Assembly: GCF_035818675.1 (NCBI RefSeq)
Contig: NZ_JAYKZZ010000004.1
Span: 310,001-374,000, forward strand
From: Parapedobacter flavus
Lineage (GTDB): Bacteria; Bacteroidota; Bacteroidia; Sphingobacteriales; Sphingobacteriaceae
Direction of reading: 5' to 3'
DNA: 64,000 bases
Notes under the pieces: model-generated
Database searches by the model: none
The model's input: only the letters and a program-made list of their open reading frames with translations
Told to the model about the DNA's origin: nothing
Shown: positions 36,710 through 44,224 of the stretch, piece after piece
How the letters are laid out: every line of letters starts with the position of its first letter
How positions within the stretch are numbered: position 1 is the first letter of the stretch
Translations under genes and position numbers: made by a program

Positions 36710-37918
36710 ATGCAGTTGATTGTGAAAAGCGACAGCGCTCTACATTTACGTGCGTTGAAGAATATTGCCGTTGTTTTAGTTGTTGCGCTTAATTTAAAAG
36801 TGGGTTACGCAAGCGGGGATGAAGACAGTTTAGCCCATAACGGCAATTGTCTACATGTGGATACTGCGCTAATACCCTGGGCCGGAAAACTTACGGCTCC
36901 CGGAAATGTACGTGTTGCGGTTCCGTCATTAGCGGAAGAAGGCCATGCCCATCTGGCGTGGCCAAAAGCAATCCGAACATCCAATGGAACCATTCTTCTT
37001 GCTTACTTAGCCGGGAATTTCCATGGCACGCATGGAGGACACTCTCCTGCGGTTTCCATTTCATATGATGATGGAAAAACGTTCGGTGCACCCCGTATTT
37101 TAAAAGATTTTTCTTCTGACCGTGAATATACGGCGAGCGGGAACCTTGCCATGGGGATAGCAGAAGATGGAGCAATTGTACTATTGGCTATGGGTTTTCG
37201 GGGGAACGAGTCAAACCATATCTTCGGTTGGCGGTCAGTAGATGATGGTAAGTCGTGGGACACTGTAGATACGGATGCATTGGGGCCCAACAAGACCGGG
37301 TCGGTATGCGGAACGATAGTCCAGTTACCTGATCAACGATTGATGGTGATGGGTCATTACCGGAAAGGGGCAGCGCCTTATCAAACCGGTATATGGCAGT
37401 CCATTTCCCTGGATAATGGCAAATCATGGGGTAAGCCGAGAATGGTAACCAACATTAACGGAGGGGAGCCGGTACTTGTGAGGACCGGTAACCGCCTGCT
37501 CGCTTTTATCAGGGGACGGGGAGTTGGTGCTACCCATCAGTATTTGGCAATCTCTGATAATTATGGTGAAACATGGAGGGTAGAATTAACCGATATTGTG
37601 GCCCAAAATGATCATACCAAAGGATTGGCGCATCCTTTTGCCATGGTAAACCCTACAAAGGAAGATGAATTGATGGTGATTACAGTTGAAAGACCCCTTC
37701 CCGGAAGTGTTTGGCTGTGGCGGGGCGGAGTAAAGGATCTTGATTTTAAGATCGATAAGCTTCTTATGGAAATACCCGATGTTGATGGTGATAGGCGGCC
37801 GGATTATGGATATACTTGGTTGTTGGCTTTAGGAGATAATCGTTATTTGATGTTTTATTACCATGGGCTCAGTAGAGGGGATAACTCAATCTGGGTTGCG
37901 GAATTTGAATTAAATTGA
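36710..37918 (+). CDS. Sialidase-like Asp-box propeller protein (non-RIP subfamily), copy C
   Basis: The 402-residue exported protein has a long signal region (about 1-35). Asp boxes are YDDGKTF, VDDGKSW, LDNGKSW and DNYGETW. The place of the GH33 RIP block reads LAWPKAIR near 82, so the usual arginine is absent. As in copies A and D, a later 'GGEPVLVRTGNRLLAFIRG' keeps a Glu and Arg, and 'YGYTWLLALGDN' keeps a Tyr. It is the last gene of the long operon and starts 5 nt after the symporter. Activity could be on a sialic acid derivative or another acid sugar. It is more distant from copies A and D than they are from each other. Confidence 0.75.
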   Translation: MQLIVKSDSALHLRALKNIAVVLVVALNLKVGYASGDEDSLAHNGNCLHVDTALIPWAGKLTAPGNVRVAVPSLAEEGHAHLAWPKAIRTSNGTILLAYLAGNFHGTHGGHSPAVSISYDDGKTFGAPRILKDFSSDREYTASGNLAMGIAEDGAIVLLAMGFRGNESNHIFGWRSVDDGKSWDTVDTDALGPNKTGSVCGTIVQLPDQRLMVMGHYRKGAAPYQTGIWQSISLDNGKSWGKPRMVTNINGGEPVLVRTGNRLLAFIRGRGVGATHQYLAISDNYGETWRVELTDIVAQNDHTKGLAHPFAMVNPTKEDELMVITVERPLPGSVWLWRGGVKDLDFKIDKLLMEIPDVDGDRRPDYGYTWLLALGDNRYLMFYYHGLSRGDNSIWVAEFELN

Positions 37919-38006
37919 AAACCTATAGATAATTCATAAAGGAATATGATTGAGTAAAGACCGTTATCGGCTAGGGCGTTTTTGTCCCGCCGCGGATATA
38001 TTTCGT

Positions 38007-38147
38007 TTAGTCCAATATAATCACAAAAAAATGCATTTTACAACATCACGAATACGGAAATATTTGAAAAAGAAAGCATTCAAGCCGAGCGACGCATTGC
38101 CGAAGGAATTGGAACTGACTGAAGCGTTGGGTGTGTACGAATGCTGA
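38007..38147 (+). pseudogene. Remnant of a third FadR-type GntR regulator
   Basis: Bases 38031-38147 encode MHFTTSRIRKYLKKKAFKPS followed by a piece matching copy 1 almost residue for residue ('AFKPGDALPKELELAEALDV' there, 'AFKPSDALPKELELTEALGV' here), then stop within the recognition helix. The rest of the helix-turn-helix and the whole FCD domain are missing. Upstream, 38007-38055 aligns with 13961-14010 before copy 1, so part of the old promoter is also kept. The 337-nt gap 37919-38255 contains this relic, the promoter at 38156-38203 and nothing else I can name. The break may result from the rearrangement that joined neighbouring operons. A short functional peptide is unlikely. Confidence 0.8.
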
Positions 38148-38155
38148 AGAAATAG

Positions 38156-38203
38156 TTGTAGATATCGATTTAATAATCTACATTTGACTTTATGTACTAC
38201 ATG
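38156..38203 (+). promoter_or_regulatory. Promoter with FadR-type operator before the TIM-barrel gene
   Basis: A -33 TTG (38156-38158) and -7 TACATTTG (38179-38186) are 20 nt apart. After exactly 4 nt comes the palindrome TATGTACTACATG (38191-38203). The layout is the same as at 15820-15844 and 40804-40828, but the spacer and flanks differ in sequence, so this is an independent instance of the arrangement rather than a copy of the same repeat. It should control the two genes 38256-40709. Confidence 0.75.
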
Positions 38204-38255
38204 ATAATGAGGCCCCGCTGATTAAATTGATACTAAATGACCAAGATGACCTCGA

Positions 38256-39533
38256 ATGAAAAGACGTGATTTACTGAAGGGAGTTGCGGCACTGGGAAGC
38301 GTAGTCTTTCCGATGGGACTAAACGCAACACCGGCCAATAACCGATTGGACGTCCCTGAAGGACCAATTGATAAAGACCAATTACGTAAGAGAAAGCAAG
38401 CAAGGCGTCGGACACGTCGGATTATCCTGAACAATGATGGTAATGACATCCTGCGTCTGCCTGTGGATGGTATTGTAACGCCCGAATTGTTCCTCAATAA
38501 GCGTACTTCTCCTTTGCTAGGCAGCCACGTAGATTCGATATTCTATTGTGATGGTGTCAATGACCGCTATACACACAAAAGTGATGTAACAACGGTGAGA
38601 GATGACCTTCGGGTTGAAGCCCTGCACCAGCAGGATACCGATCCGCTCAATGTTATCATTGGGTTTTGTCGTCAACATCATAAAGAAGTGTTTTGGTCGA
38701 TGCGAATGAATGACACGCATGATGCGGCATCAAAGGAGCTTCGGGAGTTGGTTAGATGGAAAAGGGAGCATCCGGAATGTCTTATGGGGAAACCGGGAGA
38801 AAAATCTCCTTTCCTACAAAAATGGTCTGCGCTAAATTACGGATTGAAGGAAGTGCGGGACCGAGTGTTGGTCACGATAAGAGATGTTGTGTCCCGTTAC
38901 GATATAGACGGGATAGAGCTCGATTTTTTCAGGCATCCTATATTTTTTGAGTCACAATATATGGGCGGCGTCGCTAGTCAGGACGAGTGCAGTAAAATGA
39001 CCCAACTTTTATACAATATACGGGAGATTTGTGATGAAGTAGCAAAACAGCGAGGGAAGCCGATATTAATAGCTATACGTATTCCTGATTCCATTGCCTT
39101 TTCAAAAGCGATTGGGCTTGATGTCATTACTTGGCTATCGGAAGAACTCATAGATGTCATGTCAGGTGCTGGTTATTTTAAAATGGAGCCCTGGCGTAAC
39201 TGGGCCGGTTTGGGTAGGAAATACAACGTGCCGGTATATGCTGTTTTCAGCGAAAGACGTATTTCCAAAACATTGACCCCTGAAACGGAAACGGAAATAG
39301 AACGCTGGCGGGGAGAGGCGCGGATTGCGTGGAAGGCAGGGGTGAACGGCATCTATACGTTTAACCGTTTCGATCCACATGACCGACTTTTTCATGAATT
39401 AGGGGATCCTGCTTTACTGGAGGAACTACCAAGGGTTGATGAGGAGAACTACATTAATCCACAAGCGAAGGGGGTGGTGGAACCTGAAACATGGTTGAAA
39501 GGCGCCCGGAAATACTTGAAAGAACGTGAATGA
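38256..39533 (+). CDS. Tat-exported TIM-barrel glycoside hydrolase-like protein of unknown specificity
   Basis: The 425-residue protein begins MKRRDLLKGVAALGSVVFP, a clear twin-arginine signal. A barrel-like body follows. 'RRIILNNDGNDILRL' near 45 forms the first strand, 'NVIIGFCRQHHKEVFWSMRMNDTHD' lies near 130, 'RYDIDGIELDFFRHPIFF' near 220, 'PILIAIRIPDS' near 270, and 'WKAGVNGIYTFNRF' near 365. The IDGIELDFFR strand with acidic residues resembles glycosyl-hydrolase-like (GHL10/DUF-type) barrels. I cannot place it in a named CAZy family. It starts behind a promoter with the FadR-type operator and 30 nt before a sialidase-like gene, so it is likely part of the sialoglycan regulon. A barrel-type sialidase or lactone-forming enzyme are possible, unproven roles. 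Confidence 0.65.
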   Translation: MKRRDLLKGVAALGSVVFPMGLNATPANNRLDVPEGPIDKDQLRKRKQARRRTRRIILNNDGNDILRLPVDGIVTPELFLNKRTSPLLGSHVDSIFYCDGVNDRYTHKSDVTTVRDDLRVEALHQQDTDPLNVIIGFCRQHHKEVFWSMRMNDTHDAASKELRELVRWKREHPECLMGKPGEKSPFLQKWSALNYGLKEVRDRVLVTIRDVVSRYDIDGIELDFFRHPIFFESQYMGGVASQDECSKMTQLLYNIREICDEVAKQRGKPILIAIRIPDSIAFSKAIGLDVITWLSEELIDVMSGAGYFKMEPWRNWAGLGRKYNVPVYAVFSERRISKTLTPETETEIERWRGEARIAWKAGVNGIYTFNRFDPHDRLFHELGDPALLEELPRVDEENYINPQAKGVVEPETWLKGARKYLKERE

Positions 39534-39563
39534 CAGGAAACTACAAATAATCGATTTGAAATT

Positions 39564-40709
39564 ATGATTAGAAAATGTGTTGTTTTTTTCTCGTTATTAA
39601 TCACCGGGGTTAATACTGGTTTTGCCCAATCGCCCAAGAACTACGGTATCCGTACCTTCGATTTATCGAACGATTCGTTACGACATGTAATCGTGGCTCA
39701 AGGTACGCCTGAGGTTTACCAAGGTCACCCCACGACCGTATTGCTACCGGATGGAAAGACAATGTATAGTGTCTGGACCTACAATCACGGTGGGGTGTGC
39801 GGCCCGCTGAAGCGGAGCTGCGACGGGGGGCTTACTTGGAGCGATCTGCTCGATGTTCCGCAGAATTGGTCAACGGTTTCCAACTGTCCGGCAATTTACC
39901 GGCTTCCTGATCCGCAAGGTAACCATCGCCTGTTCGTTTTTGCCGGTGAGGGTCCCAATGGCAACATGTACCAGTCTTATTCTGACGACGGGGGGAAAAC
40001 TTGGTCGCCAATGGCACCGAATAATACGGGCCCCAGCGTGATGCCTTTTTGCACAATTATGCCAATAGATGGAGGAAAGCGGCTGCTGGGCCTGTCGAAC
40101 ATTCGTCGGCCGGGCGAGCAGGTAGAGAAGCGTTCGAATGTACTGTCGCGTAGTTATTCTGATGATGGCGGTGCCACTTGGACCCCGTGGGAGGTCATAC
40201 TTGACCTGCCGGGATTGAAGCCTTGCGAACCAGAACTGGTGCGATCGCCTAATGGCAAGCAACTGCTCTGCCTGATTCGTGAAAATACTGAACGCGTAGC
40301 ATTATACATGACGAGCGATGACGAAGGGGCAACTTGGTCGGAAACGAAGCCATTGCCGCCTCCGCTGCATGGCGATCGCCACAAAGCCAAATACGCGCCG
40401 GATGGGCGCCTGGTTGTGGTATTCCGGGACACCGGCCATGATAATCCAACGCGCAACCATTTCGTAGCCTGGGTGGGTACCTATGACGATATCTTGGAGG
40501 GCAACGAAGGCCAGTTCCGCGTAAAGCTATTGCATAGCCACAAGGGTTGGGATTGTGGCTATCCGGGATTAGAGTTGTTGCCGGACGATACGTTCGTGGC
40601 CACTACTTATGTAAAGTATAAGAAAGGAACGGACCAGAATTCGGTTGTGAGCACGCGGTTCACACTGGCTGAACTTGATAACGACTACCACAAACGTTCA
40701 AGATTTTAG
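39564..40709 (+). CDS. Sialidase-like Asp-box propeller protein (non-RIP subfamily), copy D
   Basis: The 381-residue exported protein (signal about 1-22, GFAQ) is a paralogue of copy A at 18323, about 70% identical by eye over the propeller. Asp boxes are CDGGLTW, DDGGKTW, DDGGATW and DDEGATW. The first block reads YQGHPTTVL in place of the GH33 RIP motif; 'CEPELVRSPNGKQLLCLIREN' and 'CGYPGLELLPDD' keep Glu, Arg and Tyr. It shares a transcription unit with the TIM-barrel gene. Its G+C content looks higher than that of copy A, so the two copies have had different histories. Confidence 0.82.
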   Translation: MIRKCVVFFSLLITGVNTGFAQSPKNYGIRTFDLSNDSLRHVIVAQGTPEVYQGHPTTVLLPDGKTMYSVWTYNHGGVCGPLKRSCDGGLTWSDLLDVPQNWSTVSNCPAIYRLPDPQGNHRLFVFAGEGPNGNMYQSYSDDGGKTWSPMAPNNTGPSVMPFCTIMPIDGGKRLLGLSNIRRPGEQVEKRSNVLSRSYSDDGGATWTPWEVILDLPGLKPCEPELVRSPNGKQLLCLIRENTERVALYMTSDDEGATWSETKPLPPPLHGDRHKAKYAPDGRLVVVFRDTGHDNPTRNHFVAWVGTYDDILEGNEGQFRVKLLHSHKGWDCGYPGLELLPDDTFVATTYVKYKKGTDQNSVVSTRFTLAELDNDYHKRSRF

Positions 40710-40778
40710 TAGAAACCGGATGCGCTCCAGTGTGTGCTAATCTTTCTAAAATTTATTTTCCCAGTTTTTTTAAAATAA

Positions 40779-40828
40779 TTTGGTTGTATAAAAATAAATC
40801 ATTTATATTTGTCGATATGTTCTACATA
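40779..40828 (+). promoter_or_regulatory. Promoter with FadR-type operator of the 41-64 kb operon
   Basis: A -33 TTTG (40779-40782), 21 nt, a -7 TATATTTG (40804-40811), 4 nt, and the palindrome TATGTTCTACATA (40816-40828). The 26 bases 40803-40828 are identical to 15819-15844. A second partial site TATGTAGTAAA follows at 40833-40843. From here to the first start codon (41002) is a leader of about 170 nt. The genes after it have gaps of 150 nt or less to the end of the window. Confidence 0.82.
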
Positions 40829-40915
40829 ATAGTATGTAGTAAAGGTACCAATAGTAAATCGTTAAATAGCCTTTATGAAGTAATTGGACTTGTCTAGTAG
40901 AAATCGTGTGCGGAG

Positions 40916-40945
40916 CGTCATTTGTCGGCTAACCACGACAAAACG
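40916..40945 (+). other. Hairpin in the leader of the 41-kb operon
   Basis: TTTGTCG (40921-40927) and CGACAAA (40936-40942) form a perfect 7-bp stem with an 8-nt loop, extended by CGT/ACG after a 2-nt bulge. It lies about 95 nt after the promoter and 57 nt before the likely start codon. It lacks a U-run, so it is not a plain terminator. It may stabilise or regulate the long mRNA. Confidence 0.4.
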
Positions 40946-41001
40946 CCGGTTGCACGGCTGACAGCTTACAAGATATGAACCTATATAATTACCTAAATAA
41001 T

Positions 41002-42513
41002 ATGATTAGCAAATACACCATCTTTGCCTACTGCCTCATCTTAATGCAGCTAATCGGTTCCTGTACAACCGAAGATGAGATGCTCCTGGCTCCCCCCTTG
41101 GAAGCCGCATTTGAAGCGGATATCCGCCAAGTCAAGATTGGCGATACGGTGTCATTCCGCGACATGTCAATCGGCCTTCCTAGCCAGTGGAAATGGGTTT
41201 TCGAAGGTGGAAGTCCGAGTAGCGCGATAGTACACAGCCCGATTGTTATCTACGATACGGTAGGCTTGTATCCCGTTACCTTGGAAGTGAGGCGCGGCGA
41301 TAAAGTAGCGTCTATCTCGGTCCCGGAGTTCATTGAAGTGGGGTACCGAGATTTGAATGCTGATTTCACTACAGATACCACCGTGGTGAAGGCAGGCGAA
41401 AAAATCCGGTTTACGGATAATTCTGAAGGCTTGCCGGTCTCCTGGGCATGGGAGTTTTACGCAGCGGAGGGTCCGGTAATTACGGCCAACGAGCAATACC
41501 CGGAGGTCGGATTCACCGAACCGGGTTACTATACGGTGAAGCTGACGGTCTCACACCCGGGTGGAACGCACACCATAGTGAAGGAGAACTACCTCACTGT
41601 GCTGAACGCTAACCCGCCACAGGCTGATTTCAGTGCCAGCAGTACCGGTGTTGTAGCGGGGAGCGGCATTACGTTTGAAAGCACGAGTACCGGGGAGATT
41701 TCTGGATTTAATTGGACGTTTGAGGGGGGAACTCCAGCTACCTCAACCGAAGCTAGCCCGACCGTGGTGTACCAAACTCCGGGCAGGTATACGGTGACAC
41801 TGGAAACTTACGACCAAATTAGTACGGATACCAAGACATCAGAGGGTTACGTGTTGGTGGTGCCTGCCGATGGACTCGTTGCTTACTATCCGATGGATGG
41901 CTCCGGGGCCGACGCTGGCCCGTCGGCAATCGATCCTTCGACGGTAGGTAATGTGGTATTCTCGGGCCCCGATCGAAGGGGGGCAGCCACCGCGGCACAG
42001 TTCGATGGCAGTAGCCTGCTTTTGGTTGCTGATCACCCCGCATTCAATTTCGGAACAGGCGACTTTACCGTGTCGTTGTGGGTAAACACGTCAAATACGC
42101 GCCGGATGACCGTTTGGAATGAAAGTGGGGCCAATGGCGGGCGCGATAACCAGGCATGGTTGCGCCTGGGTGATAACACAACGGACCGTAAAATGCGATT
42201 CTGTGTGGAAGACGGAACCGGAGGTACCATTCTGAATATCCGTGACGGGGTATCTGATGGGGAGTGGCACCACGTGGTGTGTGTACGCGAAGGCAGGGTC
42301 TCTCGGGTTTACATTGACGGCGCCTTGGTTCGGGAAGGAACCGCATCCGCGGCGAAAGACGTATCAAGTAGCCAGCCCTTTAAGATTGGGGCGCAAGAGA
42401 CGGGAGGTGGCGGATCTTACACCAATTACTTTAATGGTCTGTTGGATGACTTTTTAATATACGGCCGCGCATTCAGCGCGCAGGAGGTTAGTGAATTGTT
42501 TGAGCTGGAATAA
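41002..42513 (+). CDS. Surface lipoprotein with PKD repeats and a C-terminal LamG domain
   Basis: I prefer the ATG at 41002 to the one at 40975, because MISKYTIFAYCLILMQLIGSC is a good lipoprotein signal. The mature protein has three PKD-type repeats, each with the 'F...S.G.P..W.W.F.GG.P' pattern: 'SIGLPSQWKWVFEGGSPSSA', 'SEGLPVSWAWEFYAAEG' and 'STGEISGFNWTFEGGTPATS'. A concanavalin-like LamG domain follows ('DGLVAYYPMDGSGADAGPSA' to 'YFNGLLDDFLIYGRAFSAQEV'). No catalytic residues are apparent, so it is probably a glycan-binding or spacer protein at the surface. It is the first gene of the 41-64 kb operon and precedes NanH by 26 nt. Confidence 0.88.
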   Translation: MISKYTIFAYCLILMQLIGSCTTEDEMLLAPPLEAAFEADIRQVKIGDTVSFRDMSIGLPSQWKWVFEGGSPSSAIVHSPIVIYDTVGLYPVTLEVRRGDKVASISVPEFIEVGYRDLNADFTTDTTVVKAGEKIRFTDNSEGLPVSWAWEFYAAEGPVITANEQYPEVGFTEPGYYTVKLTVSHPGGTHTIVKENYLTVLNANPPQADFSASSTGVVAGSGITFESTSTGEISGFNWTFEGGTPATSTEASPTVVYQTPGRYTVTLETYDQISTDTKTSEGYVLVVPADGLVAYYPMDGSGADAGPSAIDPSTVGNVVFSGPDRRGAATAAQFDGSSLLLVADHPAFNFGTGDFTVSLWVNTSNTRRMTVWNESGANGGRDNQAWLRLGDNTTDRKMRFCVEDGTGGTILNIRDGVSDGEWHHVVCVREGRVSRVYIDGALVREGTASAAKDVSSSQPFKIGAQETGGGGSYTNYFNGLLDDFLIYGRAFSAQEVSELFELE

Positions 42514-42539
42514 AATGCATGTACGGAAAAATAACGGCT

Positions 42540-44201
42540 ATGAAATGTCTTTTTAATTTGTTGGTGTTCGGATTGGTTGCAATAACCGCTCCTGCCTTGG
42601 CGGTGGTCGATAATGAACTATCGGTGGTGCAACATGCCAATCAGGTACCCATTTTGATCAATAAAACGAATAATCCCGTGCTGCGGATTAACGTAAAAGC
42701 ACCGCTAACGGCATCGGATGCTGAGCTGGAGGCTATCCGGTTGTCAACTGACGGGACGACCGCGGTAGGTGACATCAGGGCGGTCCGGGTGTACTATTAT
42801 GGGGGTGATGCGGGCGCGGGGGGGATGAAAAGCGTGAAAAAGCCACTTTTCGGCCAGTCGACAGCGGTTGGCGAGGAGATTCGCATCACCGGAAAGCAGT
42901 CGTTGAAGCCGGGCGACAATTATTTCTGGGTATCCTACGAATTGGCTGGTGATACTGATTTGGATCACTTGGTGTCTGCTAGCTGTGTGGGCATGGATAT
43001 CAGCGGTAGTGCTGTTCCGGTAAATGCCGCCGAACGGCCCGCGCCGCAGCGTGTCGGCATTGCTGTGCGGAAGCACTGGCAGGATGACGTGCACACCTCA
43101 CGGATACCGGGCCTAGCGACAACCAACAACGGAACCCTTCTAGCCATATTCGACGCTCGGCGCGAGAGCGGAAGAGATTTGCAGGGGCACATGGATATCG
43201 GGTTGCACCGAAGCACCGACAACGGACAGACGTGGCAACCCCTGCAGATTACCATGGATATGGGCGAGTGGGGCGGACTGCCACAGAAATTCAATGGCGT
43301 ATCTGATGCGTGTATCCTGGTAGATAAGAACTCGGACGCTATTTTCATCGCCGGCTTATGGATGCACGGCGTGATCAATGAGGAAGGAGAATGGGTGGAA
43401 GGACTCACCGAAAATAGCGACGATTGGAACCATCAATGGCGCAACAAGGCTTCCCAACCGGGATTTGGCGAACGGCAAACCGCACAGTTCCTTGTGGTGA
43501 AAAGTACGGACGACGGAAAAACCTGGAGTGAGCCGGTAAATTTGACCCGGATGTGCAAAAAGGAGGCTTGGTGGTTATGGGCCCCGGCCCCGGGAAATGG
43601 TATTACGATGACCGACGGTACACTTGTATTTCCTACCCAGGGGAGGGACGAGAACGGCCGGTCGTTTTCGAACATTACCTACAGTAAAGATGGCGGTCGT
43701 ACGTGGACAACCAGCAATCCGGCTTATTCGGGTACTACCGAATGTGCAGTAGCCCAGCTGAACGACAACCGGTTGATGCTCAATATGCGATCGGGTCGGA
43801 ACAGAGGCAGGCTCGGCAATGACAACGGACGGGCGGTAGCGGTGACCGATGATATGGGTAATTCCTGGACGGAACATCCTTCGTCTTTCAATGCACTCCC
43901 CGAACCGGTATGCATGGCGAGCCTGTATATGTATCCTTATGGTGAAAGAAATCAAAACCGATCCATGCTGCTATTTTCGAATCCGAACGACAAGGAATTT
44001 AGGCAGGATATGACCGTCAAAATCAGTCACGATGATGGGAATACCTGGCCGGAAAACCTATGGATATTGCTGGATGAAGGCCGTAGCAGGGGGTATTCAT
44101 GCTTGACAACCGTTGACGGACATCACGTCGGTATTCTCTACGAGAGCAGTCAGGCAGACATGGTTTTTCAACGGATTGATATCCGGGCTTATATGCAATG
44201 A
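42540..44201 (+). CDS. nanH: GH33 exo-sialidase with N-terminal sialidase-associated domain (NanH type)
   Basis: I chose the ATG at 42540 (MKCLFNLLVFGLVAITAPALA signal); 42519 is an alternative. The 553-residue protein carries an N-terminal beta domain (about 25-160, 'SVVQHANQVPILINKTNNPV' to 'GSAVPVN') like that of Bacteroides NanH. The propeller has SRIP with Arg 188, 'QGHMDIGLHRSTDNGQTW', boxes DDGKTW, DGGRTW, DMGNSW and DDGNTW, 'TTECAV' with Glu, 'LNMRSGRNRG' with Arg, and 'GYSCLT' with the nucleophile Tyr. All catalytic parts are present. It is the best candidate for the main sialidase of the downstream operon. Confidence 0.93.
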   Translation: MKCLFNLLVFGLVAITAPALAVVDNELSVVQHANQVPILINKTNNPVLRINVKAPLTASDAELEAIRLSTDGTTAVGDIRAVRVYYYGGDAGAGGMKSVKKPLFGQSTAVGEEIRITGKQSLKPGDNYFWVSYELAGDTDLDHLVSASCVGMDISGSAVPVNAAERPAPQRVGIAVRKHWQDDVHTSRIPGLATTNNGTLLAIFDARRESGRDLQGHMDIGLHRSTDNGQTWQPLQITMDMGEWGGLPQKFNGVSDACILVDKNSDAIFIAGLWMHGVINEEGEWVEGLTENSDDWNHQWRNKASQPGFGERQTAQFLVVKSTDDGKTWSEPVNLTRMCKKEAWWLWAPAPGNGITMTDGTLVFPTQGRDENGRSFSNITYSKDGGRTWTTSNPAYSGTTECAVAQLNDNRLMLNMRSGRNRGRLGNDNGRAVAVTDDMGNSWTEHPSSFNALPEPVCMASLYMYPYGERNQNRSMLLFSNPNDKEFRQDMTVKISHDDGNTWPENLWILLDEGRSRGYSCLTTVDGHHVGILYESSQADMVFQRIDIRAYMQ

Positions 44202-44224
44202 TTGTGGCTTTATAAAACGAAATT

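Noticed and set aside
37950..38147. 65-codon frame read as an intact small gene
   Set aside because: Only its second half resembles anything, namely the DNA-binding half of GntR copy 1, and it stops in the recognition helix. It is better explained as a pseudogene fragment.
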